Source of the DNA: Pseudonocardia lacus
GTDB taxonomy: Bacteria; Actinomycetota; Actinomycetes; Mycobacteriales; Pseudonocardiaceae
DNA: 33,175 nucleotides
Assembly (NCBI RefSeq): GCF_018531445.1
Contig: NZ_JAHDTH010000080.1
Coordinates: forward strand, 1 to 33,175
Reading direction: 5' to 3'
In this document: one piece after another, positions 24,136 through 32,367 of the stretch
How positions within the stretch are numbered: the first letter of the stretch is position 1
How the letters are laid out: the number at the start of each line of letters is the position of its first letter
Notes under the pieces: model-generated
Seen by the model: only the letters and a program-made list of their open reading frames with translations
What the model was told of the DNA's origin: nothing
Databases searched by the model: none
Program-made: the position numbers and the translations under genes

Positions 24136-25128
24136 GTGACGTCTGCCGACCAGGTCGTGGAGTCGTTCCGGTGGACGCCGCGCGCGGCCGGCCACTCCCA
24201 GCGCAGCCGCCGCGAGCTGCGGGCCGCACTGGAGTCCGCCGACCTGCTGTCCGGCCTCGACGGGCTGCAGGTGCGTGAGCTCGACGACGACGAGACGCTG
24301 CTGCTGGGCCCGGACGGCCAGGAGGTCGACACCTGGCGCCAGGACTACCCCTACACCGAGCGGATGGCGCGCGAGGAGTACGAGGTCCGCAAGCGGGCGC
24401 TGCAGATCGAGCTGCTGAAGATGCAGTCCTGGGTCAAGGACACCGGCCAGCGGGTGGTGGTCCTGTTCGAGGGCCGCGACGCCGCCGGCAAGGGCGGCAC
24501 GATCAAGCGGTTCATGGAGCACCTCAACCCCCGCGGGGCGCGGGTGGTGGCGCTGGGCAAGCCGACGGCGCGCGAGCAGGGGCAGTGGTACTTCCAGCGC
24601 TACTTCAGCGAGCTGCCGGCGGCGGGGGAGATCATCCTGTTCGACCGGTCCTGGTACAACCGCGCGGTCGTGGAACCGGTCATGGGATTCTGCTCGGACG
24701 CGCAGTACGAGGAGTTCATGACCCAGGTGCCCGGCCTGGAGTCGGCGCTGGTCGACAGCGGCACCCACCTGGTCAAGCTGTGGTTCTCGGTGTCGCGAGC
24801 CGAGCAGCGCACCCGGTTCACCATCCGGGTGATCGACCCGCTGCGGCAGTGGAAGCTCAGCCCGGTCGACCTGCGGGCCCTGCAGAGGTGGGACGACTAC
24901 ACGCGGGCCAAGGAGCGCATGTTCGCCCGCACCGACACCGCCGCGGCGCCGTGGGTGGTGGTGCGCAGCAACGACAAGAAGCGTGGCCGGATCGCCGCGC
25001 TGAGCTGGGTGCTGTCCGGGCTGGACTACCCGACCAAGGACGCCGACGCGGTCGGCACGCCCGACCCGCTGCTGGTCGGGCCGCCCGCGCAGGTCTACGA
25101 GGCGAGCGAGCGGCTGCTCGCGAGCTGA
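24136..25128 (+). CDS. ppk2: Polyphosphate kinase 2
   Basis: 330 residues from GTG 24136, with GGGGAGG upstream. One P-loop kinase domain: Walker A GRDAAGKGGT at 113-122, DRSWYNR at 170-176 with the Walker B Asp, then PTAREQGQWYFQRYF and SPVDLRALQRWDDYTRAKERMF. These are the marks of PPK2, which uses polyphosphate to phosphorylate nucleoside di- or monophosphates, or the reverse. The length and single domain fit class I (NDP-phosphorylating). The N-terminal 70 residues are an acidic extension. A PHO-box-like repeat lies 100 nt upstream. Its last 34 nt overlap the 3' end of the convergent flavin-reductase gene. Confidence 0.95.
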   Translation: MTSADQVVESFRWTPRAAGHSQRSRRELRAALESADLLSGLDGLQVRELDDDETLLLGPDGQEVDTWRQDYPYTERMAREEYEVRKRALQIELLKMQSWVKDTGQRVVVLFEGRDAAGKGGTIKRFMEHLNPRGARVVALGKPTAREQGQWYFQRYFSELPAAGEIILFDRSWYNRAVVEPVMGFCSDAQYEEFMTQVPGLESALVDSGTHLVKLWFSVSRAEQRTRFTIRVIDPLRQWKLSPVDLRALQRWDDYTRAKERMFARTDTAAAPWVVVRSNDKKRGRIAALSWVLSGLDYPTKDADAVGTPDPLLVGPPAQVYEASERLLAS

Positions 25129-25643
25129 GCTCCGCCCGCGGTGGCGACCGGGTGGTACCCGCGCTCGGCGTAGACGAGGGGCAGGCCGCGGTGGCCCGGC
25201 CCCAGCACGGCGGTCACGAACGCCGCGACCAGCAGGGAGTCGCCGACCTCGACGACGCGGTGCGGGCAGCAGCGCAGCGCGGTCCCGACCTCGTGCAGGT
25301 GCGGTTCGCCGCCGTCGGCGCTGCGCCACGGGGTGCCGGGGCCGAAGCGGTCGGCGGCGGGCCCGGCGAAGCGCCGGGCGAGCGGGGCGTCGTCGGCGTC
25401 GAGCAGGTGCACCAGCACCGACCCGGCGCCCACGACCGCCGGGGTGGCGCTCGCCGCGGCGGCCAGGGAGAACGACACCGCGGGCGGGCGCACGGAGACC
25501 GATGCGACCGAGGAGGCGGTGACGCCCACCGGGCCGTGCGCCGCCCGGGCGGTGATGATCGCGACGCCGGCAGGGTGGGCCCGGAACGCGGCGCGGAACG
25601 CCTGGGCGACCGGGTGCTCGACCGCCCGCGGTGCCCCCGTCAT
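25095..25643 (-). CDS. Flavin reductase-like (FMN-binding) protein
   Basis: 182 residues from ATG 25643, which overlaps the sodA stop as ATGA. Flavin reductase domain of the split-barrel type: [42 protein letters not shown] (residues 21-62), a STPAVV-like [19 protein letters not shown] segment, ARRFAG, and a C-terminal [14 protein letters not shown]. Such proteins reduce FMN or FAD with NAD(P)H and supply two-component monooxygenases; no such oxygenase is adjacent. Coupling to superoxide dismutase suggests an oxidative-stress role, since free reduced flavin makes superoxide. The 3' end overlaps ppk2 by 34 nt on the other strand. Confidence 0.88.
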   Translation of the reverse strand: MTGAPRAVEHPVAQAFRAAFRAHPAGVAIITARAAHGPVGVTASSVASVSVRPPAVSFSLAAAASATPAVVGAGSVLVHLLDADDAPLARRFAGPAADRFGPGTPWRSADGGEPHLHEVGTALRCCPHRVVEVGDSLLVAAFVTAVLGPGHRGLPLVYAERGYHPVATAGGAQLASSRSLAS

Positions 25644-26254
25644 CGACCGTGGGTGCGCGCCGCCGCCCTCGCGAAGCGGTCCGCGGCGTCGGCCCAGTTC
25701 ACCACGTTCCACCACGCGCCGACGTAGTCCGGCTTGACGTTGCGGTACTGCAGGTAGAAGGCGTGCTCCCACATGTCGAGCAGCACGATCGGGGTCTGCC
25801 CGGCCGGCAGCTGGGCCTGCTGGTCGTAGAGCTGGTGGACCAGCAGGCGCCCGCCCAGCTCGTCGCGGGCCAGGATCGCCCAGCCCGAGCCCTGGATGGT
25901 GGTGGCGGCCGCGGTGAAGTGGGCGCGGAAGGCGTCGAAGGAGCCGAAGTCCTCGTCGATGGCTGCAGCGAGGTCGCCGGTCGGCTTGTCGCCACCGTCG
26001 GGGGAGAGGTTGTTCCAGAACAGCGAGTGGTTGACGTGCCCGCCGAGGTTGAACGCCAAGGTCTTCTCCAGCCCGACGATGGCGCCGTAGTCGCCGGTGT
26101 CGCGGGCGGCGGCGAGCTTGTCGAGGGTCTGGTTGAGGGCCGTGACGTAGGTGTTGTGGTGCTTGGAGTGGTGCAGCTCCATGATCTCCGGCGCGATGTG
26201 CGGGGCGAGTGCGCCGTAGTCGTAGGGCAGGTCGGGCAGCGTGTACGCGGACAT
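25640..26254 (-). CDS. sodA: Superoxide dismutase, Fe/Mn family
   Basis: 204 residues from ATG 26254. Typical Fe/Mn superoxide dismutase with metal ligands His28 ([12 protein letters not shown]), His76 (HVNHSLFW), Asp160 and His164 ([15 protein letters not shown]). These are the same positions as in the mycobacterial enzyme. It disproportionates superoxide to oxygen and hydrogen peroxide. Metal preference cannot be settled from sequence alone. There is no signal peptide. The region before the ATG has no strong ribosome binding site (only GAGG about 16-19 nt upstream), and a perfect 8-bp inverted repeat lies about 37 nt upstream. Its stop overlaps the start of the flavin-reductase gene. Confidence 0.97.
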   Translation of the reverse strand: MSAYTLPDLPYDYGALAPHIAPEIMELHHSKHHNTYVTALNQTLDKLAAARDTGDYGAIVGLEKTLAFNLGGHVNHSLFWNNLSPDGGDKPTGDLAAAIDEDFGSFDAFRAHFTAAATTIQGSGWAILARDELGGRLLVHQLYDQQAQLPAGQTPIVLLDMWEHAFYLQYRNVKPDYVGAWWNVVNWADAADRFARAAARTHGR

Positions 26255-26290
26255 GGGCAGAGCCTGCGACCTCAACCCGACTCGAGGTCC

Positions 26291-26309
26291 AGCCCGGTGT
26301 GACCGGGCT
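26291..26309. promoter_or_regulatory. Inverted repeat upstream of sodA
   Basis: AGCCCGGT-GTG-ACCGGGCT has exact 8-bp arms. It lies between the sodA start and the decayed TauE/SafE fragment. It may be an operator for sodA or the old terminator of the decayed gene. Confidence 0.45.
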
Positions 26310-26337
26310 CATCCGGGCGCCGGCCGGCCCCGCGCGC

Positions 26338-26619
26338 TCATGCGACGGGCGCCGCGACCCCTGCACCCCGACCGCGACGCCGACGGAGCCGACCATCGCC
26401 GCGAACGCCCGGTAAGTGCCGGCCCGGGCAGCCGGTCGGCGACCAGCTTGCCGGCCAGGGTGCCGGCGACGGCAGCGAGCGCGAACGGCCCCACGACCGC
26501 CCGGTCGAGCTCGGCGCCGCCCAACCGCGCGACCAGGGCGGCGCCGCCTTGACCGCGATCACGATCAGCGACGTGCCGTCTTCCCAGCGTTCGCGAGCTG
26601 TCCTCAAATGTCCGGTCAT
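26338..26619 (-). pseudogene. Decayed C-terminal fragment of a TauE/SafE-family permease
   Basis: Read across frames on the minus strand, the segment recovers GTSLIVIAV, then (shifted) LVARLGGAELDRAVVGPFALAAVAGTLAGKLVADRLPGPALTG, then (shifted again near 26411) AFAAMVGSVGVAVGVQ. That order matches the C-terminal membrane half of TauE/SafE anion exporters. At least two frameshifts (near 26545 and 26411) and loss of the whole N-terminal half show it is dead. A TAA stop directly precedes the first codon. It sits between sodA and the AraC-type regulator. Confidence 0.68.
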
Positions 26620-26683
26620 TTAACGCTGGTGATCCCGATCGGGAGCGCGTCGTCCGCCTTCGTGCGTCGACCCGTTGCGGACC

Positions 26684-27646
26684 TCAGCCCAGCCGGGCGC
26701 GGTACTCGCTCGGCGAGCAGCCGTAGGCCGCGCGGAAGGCCCGGCTGAAGCCGGCCAGGTCGGCGAAGCCCCAGCGGCGGGCGATGTCGGTGACCGAGTC
26801 GCCGGCGGCGCGGCGGTCGGCGAGGTCGTGGCGGCAGCGCTCCAGGCGCAGCCGGCGGATGCGGCGGGCCACGGTCTCGCCGGTGGCGGCGAACAACCGG
26901 TGCAACTGGCGGACGGACACGAAGTGCGCGGCGGCGATCGAGTCGGGGCCCAGGCCGGGATCGGCGAGGTGCTCGTCGATGTGGGCGCACACCTCGCGCA
27001 GCAGCGCCCGTTGCGGGGCGTCCGGCGGCGCGGACGGTTCGGCGTGCTCGATCGCGAGCGTCGCGACCAGCTCACCGACCTCGTCGGCCACCCGCACGGC
27101 CCCGGTCGGGCTCAGTCGCGGCGGTGCGGCGAGCAGGCCGTGCAGCACGCCGCCGACGATCCCGGTCAGGCCGTGGCGGCCGGGCAGCCGCACGGCGGTG
27201 GCCGCGGCGGACTCGGCCGCGGTCAGCCCCACCGCGGCCCGCGGCCAGGTGAACACGTCGAGCTGCCAGTGCTGGCTGAGGTTCCAGGTGAACGGCCGCC
27301 CGGTCTCGTAGATCGCGTAGTCGCCTGCGGTCAGCACCGTGCGCCTGCCGTCCTGCTCCAGCACGCCGATGCCCCGGGTGACCACGCCCACCTGCAGGAA
27401 CTCCTGGGAGTCCGCGTTGGCCAGGCCCGGGGTGCGCCGGCAGACCTGGGTCACCGAGCGGACCCGGGAGACCTGCAGGTGCCCGACCGTGGCGCTGCGG
27501 ACCTCGCCGCTGAACCCGCCGAAGCGGCGGTCGGGGGCCAGGTCGAGGGCGACGAAGTCGTGGCGGATGGCGTCACGCCACTCGTCGAAGCGGCGCGTGG
27601 CGCGCACGCACGCGTCGCCGGGCACCGATCCCGCCGCCAGGACCAT
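26684..27646 (-). CDS. AraC-family transcriptional regulator
   Basis: 320 residues from ATG 27646. The N-terminal cupin-like AraC_binding_2 domain spans about 20-200 (DEWRDAIRHDFVALDLAP, then GDYAIYETGRPFTWNLSQ). The C-terminal double helix-turn-helix spans about 220-318 (VSVRQLHRLFAATGETVARRIRRLRLERC and ARRWGFADLAGFSRAFRAAYGCSPSEYR). This domain order is that of regulators of catabolic genes such as AlkS- or FeaR-like activators. It is divergent from the molybdopterin oxidoreductase gene, with a short inverted repeat between them, and probably activates it. The effector is unknown. Confidence 0.94.
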   Translation of the reverse strand: MVLAAGSVPGDACVRATRRFDEWRDAIRHDFVALDLAPDRRFGGFSGEVRSATVGHLQVSRVRSVTQVCRRTPGLANADSQEFLQVGVVTRGIGVLEQDGRRTVLTAGDYAIYETGRPFTWNLSQHWQLDVFTWPRAAVGLTAAESAAATAVRLPGRHGLTGIVGGVLHGLLAAPPRLSPTGAVRVADEVGELVATLAIEHAEPSAPPDAPQRALLREVCAHIDEHLADPGLGPDSIAAAHFVSVRQLHRLFAATGETVARRIRRLRLERCRHDLADRRAAGDSVTDIARRWGFADLAGFSRAFRAAYGCSPSEYRARLG

Positions 27647-27684
27647 GCCACCACCTCCGCGCCGCGCGCCGATCCCGCAGGGTC

Positions 27685-27698
27685 GTGTGCGAGCACAC
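27685..27698. promoter_or_regulatory. Inverted repeat between AraC regulator and molybdoenzyme genes
   Basis: GTGTGC-GA-GCACAC, a perfect 6-bp-arm repeat in the 226-nt divergent gap. AraC proteins more often bind direct repeats, so the link to this regulator is only positional. Confidence 0.35.
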
Positions 27699-27872
27699 CA
27701 CTGGCAGGTTCCCAGCGCGTTGCGCGCCGGTCAACGGTCGGCCGGTCCGGCGTTCCGGTCGCTGTCGACCAACAACACGGCGCTGGCTGCCTACCGCGCC
27801 GCGCACTCGGCCGGGTCAGGCTGGGGCGTCCCCGGACCACCACGCGCCGCACCCCACCTGCATGGAGCCGCC

Positions 27873-30029
27873 ATGACCCTCGCCGACCTGCCCCTCACCG
27901 ACGTCAGCGACCTGGGCGGGTCGGGCGTGCGTCGCGCGGTCTGCCCGCACGACTGCCCGGACGGCTGCTCGATGCTCGTCACCGTCGAGAACGGCACGGC
28001 CACCGGCGTGCGCGGCGACCCGGAGCACCCGTTCACCCGCGGCGGGCTGTGCGTGAAGGTCAACAACTACACCGACCGGGTCTACAGCCCCGACCGCGTG
28101 ACCACCCCGCTGCGGCGCACCGGCCCGAAGGGCAGTGGCCGGTTCGAGCCGATCAGCTGGGACGAGGCGATCGCCACCGTCGCCGAGCGCTTCACGGCCG
28201 TTGCCGCGGAGCACGGCCCCGAGGCGATCATGCCGGTCAGCTACCTCGGCACCCAGGGCACGATCAACGGGCTCAACGTCGGCGACCCGTTCTTCAACAA
28301 GCTCGGGGCCACGGTCGCCGAGCGGACGTTCTGCGACTCCGGCGCGTCGACGGCCTACGTGATGAGCCTGGGCCCCACCGCGGGCGTCGACCCGGAGAGC
28401 CTGGTGCACTCCCGCTACATCGTCATCTGGGCCTGCAACATGGTCTCCACCAACCTGCACCTGTGGCCCTACGTGCTGGAGGCCCAGCGCCGCGGGGCCA
28501 AGGTCGTGGTGATCGACCCGGTGCGCCACCGCACGGCCCGCCGCGCCGACTGGCACATCCCGATCCGCCCGGGCACCGACGGGGCGCTGGCCATGGCCAT
28601 GATCCACGTCATCCTCGCCGAGGGCCTGACCGACGCCGACTACGTCGCGAACCACACCGTCGGGGTCGAGGAGCTGGCCGAGCGCGCCCGGGAGTGGACG
28701 CCGGAGTGGGCGTCGGAGCAGACCGGCATCCCCGCCGCGGACATCCGCACGCTGGCCCGCGAGTACGCCGCCGCGCAGCCGTCGATGATCCGGATCGGGG
28801 TGGCGATCGAGCGCGCGTCGGGCGGCGGGCAGACCGTGCGGGCGATCTCCTGCCTGCCCGGCCTGGTCGGTGCGTGGCGCAGGCCCGGCGGCGGGCTGCT
28901 GGCGCTGCCGCTGTGGGTGTTCCCGGTGAACTGGGACGCGCTCAGCCGCCCCGACCTGCTGCGCCCCGGCACGCGTGTGGTCAACCAGTACCACCTGGGG
29001 CGGGCGCTGACCGGGGAGATGGGCCTCGACCCCGGCGTGCACGCGCTGATGGTCTACAACGCCAACCCGGTGATCGTGTGCCCCGACCAGGACCGGCTGG
29101 TCGCCGGGTTGGCCCGCGAGGACCTGTTCACGGTGGTCAGCGAGCAGTTCCTGACCGACACCGCCCTCTACGCCGACATCGTGCTGCCCGCCACCACGCA
29201 GCTGGAGCAGCTCGACGTCATGTTCTCCTGGGGCCACTTCTACATCGGTCTCAACCGGCCCTCGATCCCGCCGGTCGGCGAGGCGGTCAGCAACACCGAG
29301 CTGTTCCGCAGGCTGGCCGCGGCGATGGGCTTCGACCGCGGCGAGGACGGCGCCTTCTTCCGGCGCACCGACGAGCAGATGATCGCCGACGCCTACGACT
29401 GGTCGGCGCCCGCGCTGGCCGGGATCACCCCGCAGTCCCTGGCCGCGACCGGGTGGGCGCGGCTGAACCTGCCCGACGCCGACCACTACGCCCCGCACGC
29501 CGAGGGCGGCTTCCCGACGCCGTCGGGCAAGCAGGAGTTCCTCTCGGCGGCGGCCGCTGGCGGCAACTTCGTGCTGCCGCTGTTCCGCCAGGGCAGCAAC
29601 GAGTTCCAGCCCGGTGGGGAGGTCGACCCGCTGCCGCACTACATCCCGCCGCGGGCCGCCTCCCCCGCCTACCCGCTGAGCCTGATCTCGCCCAAGTCGC
29701 ACGCGTTCCTCAACTCCAGCTACGCCAACCTCGGCGCCCAGCAGCGGGTGCAGGGCGAGCCGACGGCGCTGGTGCACCCCGAGGACGCCGAGGCGCGCCG
29801 GGTCGCCGACGGCGACCTGATCCGGGTGTTCAACGAGCGCGGCGAGTTCGTCGTGCGGGCGGTGGTGTCCGACGAGGTGGCCAAGGGGGTCGTGCTGTCG
29901 TCGATGGGCGGCTGGCGGGCCCAGGCCAAGGGCCTGTCCACGGTGAACGCGGTGAACCCCGTCGAGTTCGCCGACCTGGGCAACGCCCCGACCTTCTCCG
30001 ACACCCGGGTGGACGTCGCGCTCGCCTGA
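27873..30029 (+). CDS. Molybdopterin-dependent oxidoreductase with N-terminal 4Fe-4S site (DMSO reductase superfamily)
   Basis: 718 residues from ATG 27873, with GGAG 6-7 nt upstream. The iron-sulfur motif is Cys24, Cys28, Cys32 and Cys60 (CPHDCPDGC ... GGLC). The Mo-bis-MGD domains follow: FEPISWDEAI, FCDSGASTA with Cys154 as the likely Mo ligand, IVIWACNMVSTN, VVVIDPVRHRTA, IVLPATTQLEQLD and a C-terminal molydopterin-binding domain with ALVHPEDAEARRVADGDLIRV. No Tat signal is present, so it is cytoplasmic. No beta or gamma subunit genes follow, so electrons must pass to a general carrier. Reactions in this group range from formate oxidation to hydroxylation and nonredox hydration; I cannot choose. 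It is divergent from the AraC regulator. Confidence 0.93.
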   Translation: MTLADLPLTDVSDLGGSGVRRAVCPHDCPDGCSMLVTVENGTATGVRGDPEHPFTRGGLCVKVNNYTDRVYSPDRVTTPLRRTGPKGSGRFEPISWDEAIATVAERFTAVAAEHGPEAIMPVSYLGTQGTINGLNVGDPFFNKLGATVAERTFCDSGASTAYVMSLGPTAGVDPESLVHSRYIVIWACNMVSTNLHLWPYVLEAQRRGAKVVVIDPVRHRTARRADWHIPIRPGTDGALAMAMIHVILAEGLTDADYVANHTVGVEELAERAREWTPEWASEQTGIPAADIRTLAREYAAAQPSMIRIGVAIERASGGGQTVRAISCLPGLVGAWRRPGGGLLALPLWVFPVNWDALSRPDLLRPGTRVVNQYHLGRALTGEMGLDPGVHALMVYNANPVIVCPDQDRLVAGLAREDLFTVVSEQFLTDTALYADIVLPATTQLEQLDVMFSWGHFYIGLNRPSIPPVGEAVSNTELFRRLAAAMGFDRGEDGAFFRRTDEQMIADAYDWSAPALAGITPQSLAATGWARLNLPDADHYAPHAEGGFPTPSGKQEFLSAAAAGGNFVLPLFRQGSNEFQPGGEVDPLPHYIPPRAASPAYPLSLISPKSHAFLNSSYANLGAQQRVQGEPTALVHPEDAEARRVADGDLIRVFNERGEFVVRAVVSDEVAKGVVLSSMGGWRAQAKGLSTVNAVNPVEFADLGNAPTFSDTRVDVALA

Positions 30030-30038
30030 CCGGGTTGT

Positions 30039-30061
30039 CCCTGCGCGGCCCGGCCGCAGGG
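30039..30061 (+). terminator. Hairpin just after the molybdoenzyme gene, next to the decarboxylase start
   Basis: CCCTGCG (30039-30045) pairs with CGCAGGG (30055-30061) around a 9-nt loop. It starts 10 nt after the stop and ends 1 nt before ATG 30063. Besides termination, it could hide the GCAGGG ribosome binding region of the next gene. Confidence 0.45.
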
Positions 30062-30062
30062 C

Positions 30063-31454
30063 ATGATCGGCGGCATGGGAGTCGACCCCGCCGACCGCGC
30101 CGCCGAGGCGGACCTGCTCCGCGCCGCCGCCCAGCTGGCGCTGGAGCACGTGGCCGGGGTCGCCGAGCGGCCCGCAGCGCCCACCCCGGAGGCGGTGGCC
30201 GCGCTCGCCGCGTTCGGCGAGGAGCTGGGCGCGGCGGGCCGGCCGGCCGAGGAGACGCTGCGGCTGCTGGCCGGGCTGGGCGGCCCGGCCACCGTGGCCA
30301 GCACGGGGGCCCGCTACTTCGGCTTCGTCACCGGCGCGACGCTGCCGGTGGCGCTGGGCGCGGCGTTCCTGTCCGCCGCGTGGGACCAGAACGCCGCGCT
30401 GCCGGTGATGTCGCCGGTGGCCGCGGCCCTGCACGACGTCGTGCGGGGCTGGCTCGTGGCGGCGCTCGGGCTCCCGGGCGGCACCGACGTCGGCTTCGTC
30501 ACCGGCGCCACGGTGGCCAACGCGACCTGCCTGGCCGCGGCGCGTGACGCGCTGCTGGCCGGCGCGGGCTGGGACGCCCAGGCCGACGGGCTGTTCGGGG
30601 CGCCGCCGGTCACCGTGGTGGTGGGCGAGCACGCCCACTCCACGCTGCGCAAGTCGCTGGGGCTGGTCGGCCTGGGGCGCGAGCGCGTGCTGGTGGTGCC
30701 CGCCGACGACCAGGGCCGCATCCGCCCCGAGCTGCTGCCGCGGGTGGACGGGCCGGTGCTGCTCTGCGCCCAGGCCGGGGAGGTCAACACGGGCGCGTTC
30801 GACCCGTTCGAGCCGCTGGCCGACTGGGTGGCCGAGCACGGCGGCTGGCTGCACGTCGACGGCGCGTTCGGGTTGTGGGCGCTGGCCGACCCGCAGCGCG
30901 CCCACCTGGTCCGCGGGCTGGAGCGCGCCGACTCCTGGGCGACCGACGGGCACAAGTGGCTCAACGTCACCTACGACTGCGGCATCGCGTTCGTGGCCCG
31001 CGAGGGGGCGCTGCGGCGCAGCTTCGCCTCGGTGGCCGGCTACCTGCCGCCCGACGAGGGCTTCGAGGCGATGCACCACACCCCCCAGTCCTCCCAGCGC
31101 GCCCGCCAGATCGAGGTCTGGGCGGTGCTGCGCACGCTGGGCCGCGACGGCCTCGCCGAGCTCGTGCAGCGATCCTGCGCCGTGGCGCGGGCCGTGGCCG
31201 AGCGGCTGGCCGGGCACGGCTTCACGGTGCTCAACGACGTGGTGCTCAACCAGGTGCTGGTGCGCCCGCCGGCCCCGGTCGACGCCGCCGCGCTGGCCGC
31301 GGCGGTGCAGGCCGACGGGCGGGTGTGGTGCGGGCCCACCAGCTGGCGGGGCGCGCCGGCGCTGCGGGTCAGCACGTCGTCCTGGAGGTCGACCCCCGCC
31401 GACGGCGTGCTGGCCGCCGACGTGATCGCCGAGTGCCTGGCGGCGGCCCGGTAG
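30063..31454 (+). CDS. Pyridoxal-phosphate-dependent decarboxylase (group II amino-acid decarboxylase family)
   Basis: 463 residues from ATG 30063; ATG 30075, four codons in, is an equal or better start because a hairpin abuts 30063. PLP fold type I: ARYFGFVTGATLP near 80-92, SPVAAALHDVVRGWL, GFVTGATVANATCLAAAR, EHAHSTLRKSLGLVGLG with the stacking His, Asp266 in HVDGAFG, and Lys298 in DGHKWLN for the Schiff base. The family decarboxylates amino acids such as glutamate, aromatic or aspartate-type substrates. The actinobacterial branch with VASTGARYFGFVTG is poorly characterised, so the substrate is unknown. It follows the molybdoenzyme on the same strand by 33 nt. Confidence 0.92.
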   Translation: MIGGMGVDPADRAAEADLLRAAAQLALEHVAGVAERPAAPTPEAVAALAAFGEELGAAGRPAEETLRLLAGLGGPATVASTGARYFGFVTGATLPVALGAAFLSAAWDQNAALPVMSPVAAALHDVVRGWLVAALGLPGGTDVGFVTGATVANATCLAAARDALLAGAGWDAQADGLFGAPPVTVVVGEHAHSTLRKSLGLVGLGRERVLVVPADDQGRIRPELLPRVDGPVLLCAQAGEVNTGAFDPFEPLADWVAEHGGWLHVDGAFGLWALADPQRAHLVRGLERADSWATDGHKWLNVTYDCGIAFVAREGALRRSFASVAGYLPPDEGFEAMHHTPQSSQRARQIEVWAVLRTLGRDGLAELVQRSCAVARAVAERLAGHGFTVLNDVVLNQVLVRPPAPVDAAALAAAVQADGRVWCGPTSWRGAPALRVSTSSWRSTPADGVLAADVIAECLAAAR

Positions 31455-31696
31455 GGCGCGGAATCCGCCGGAGGTGCATTCCGCGAATCGCCCGACGTGA
31501 TTGCGGCTGCCTTTCCGGACAATGTCGGAGCGGGGTCGTCCCGACCATTCGGTGATCACCCGACCGCGGCTGGTGCCACTGGGCTGCTCCGCCTCCACGA
31601 CCCGCCTGCACCGGGCGGCGTCGTCCTCCTGGAACGTCTGCCGCGCCGGGCGCGGCCGAACGGTCGCCGGGGAGCGCCGTCCGGCACCTCGGATCG

Positions 31697-31715
31697 GTGA
31701 GCGGAAATCGCTCAC
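31697..31715. promoter_or_regulatory. Inverted repeat GTGAGCG-N5-CGCTCAC
   Basis: Exact 7-bp arms around GAAAT, 222 nt upstream of the Roadblock-like start. It has no T-run, so an operator is favoured over a terminator. Confidence 0.45.
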
Positions 31716-31764
31716 TAAGCGGATGAGAATAGGTACGGACGGTGACGCATGATCGATGCCGCAA

Positions 31765-31778
31765 CGAACGATCGTTCG
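31765..31778. promoter_or_regulatory. 14-bp perfect palindrome CGAACGATCGTTCG
   Basis: Fully symmetric with no spacer, 159 nt upstream of the Roadblock-like start. The AACGATCGTT core is of a kind used by TetR-family repressors, but no such gene is in the window. Confidence 0.45.
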
Positions 31779-31936
31779 ACGCGATGGGCGCTGAGCTGCA
31801 AGGACAAGGATTTCACTGCGATCCGGCAGCGAGCTTGCCTTCTCCGGGTCCGGTCGGGAACACTCGCGGGGCTGCCGGTGCGACGCCCCCCAGCGAACGC
31901 TCCCCATTGCGCATCCGCGCAGGAGAAAGGCTTGTC

Positions 31937-32353
31937 ATGAACCTCACCCAAGTCGTGAACAATACCCTGAAGGCATTCCGACGCGATGTTCCCGAGTACG
32001 TGGGCTCCGGCGTCGTCGATCTGTCGACCGGCATGCTGCTCGACGCGGACACCGTCGACGACCACCCGCGCGACCTCATCGACATGCTCGCGGCGGCCAC
32101 CGCGGACCTCTTCGAGGGCCGCACGATCACCCAGATCGAGCAGATGTGGCGCGAGTACCGCGGGACGCACGACGACGGCGGGCACTACTTCCAGGAGATC
32201 CTGATCTACAGCAACAGCCTGGTGCACCTGTTCATGCGCAGCCCGTCGAACGTCGAGATCGTCGCGGCCGTCGTCTGCCGGCGCACCGTCAACATCGGCA
32301 TGTTCTTCGCCACCGCGCGCCAGGCCATGCGGGAGTTGGAGGAGGCCCGCTGA
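31937..32353 (+). CDS. Roadblock/LC7-like small protein
   Basis: 138 residues from ATG 31937, with AGGAGAAAGG in front. Residues about 20-130 look like a Roadblock/LC7 (MglB-like) domain: GVVDLSTGMLLDADTV, a helix DLIDMLAAATADLFEGRTITQIEQMW, a beta edge QEILIYSNSLVHLFMR and VVCRRTVNIGMFFATARQAM. Such proteins regulate small GTPases or act as structural partners. In actinomycetes they cluster with sensor kinases and DUF742 proteins. Here no GTPase gene is seen, but the next gene encodes a DUF4388-like protein. I am moderately sure of the family and not of the role. Confidence 0.68.
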   Translation: MNLTQVVNNTLKAFRRDVPEYVGSGVVDLSTGMLLDADTVDDHPRDLIDMLAAATADLFEGRTITQIEQMWREYRGTHDDGGHYFQEILIYSNSLVHLFMRSPSNVEIVAAVVCRRTVNIGMFFATARQAMRELEEAR

Positions 32354-32367
32354 CCGGCGGCCCGGCC

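Larger units (their letters stand above)
31455..31936. other. 482-nt non-coding leader with two symmetric sites
   Basis: Lower in GC than the genes around it and with no credible coding sequence. It holds GTGAGCG-GAAAT-CGCTCAC (31697-31715, exact 7-bp arms) and the exact 14-bp palindrome CGAACGATCGTTCG (31765-31778), which resembles TetR-type operators. The start of the Roadblock-like gene is at the right end, preceded by AGGAGAAAGG. The region probably carries a regulated promoter with a long leader. Confidence 0.55.

Noticed and set aside
27862..27876. Four-codon upstream frame (MEPP) overlapping the molybdoenzyme start
   Set aside because: Its GGAG is simply the ribosome binding site of the main gene; no evidence for a leader peptide.
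27816..31907. Very long open frame on the minus strand opposite the molybdoenzyme and decarboxylase genes
   Set aside because: It is an antisense shadow of two well-supported genes. High GC suppresses stops in this frame, and the translation is low-complexity without any domain.
31749..31940. 63-codon frame whose stop overlaps the Roadblock-like start as ATGA
   Set aside because: The overlap looks like translational coupling, but the codon usage has many A/T third positions, there is no binding site and no recognisable sequence. Probably chance.
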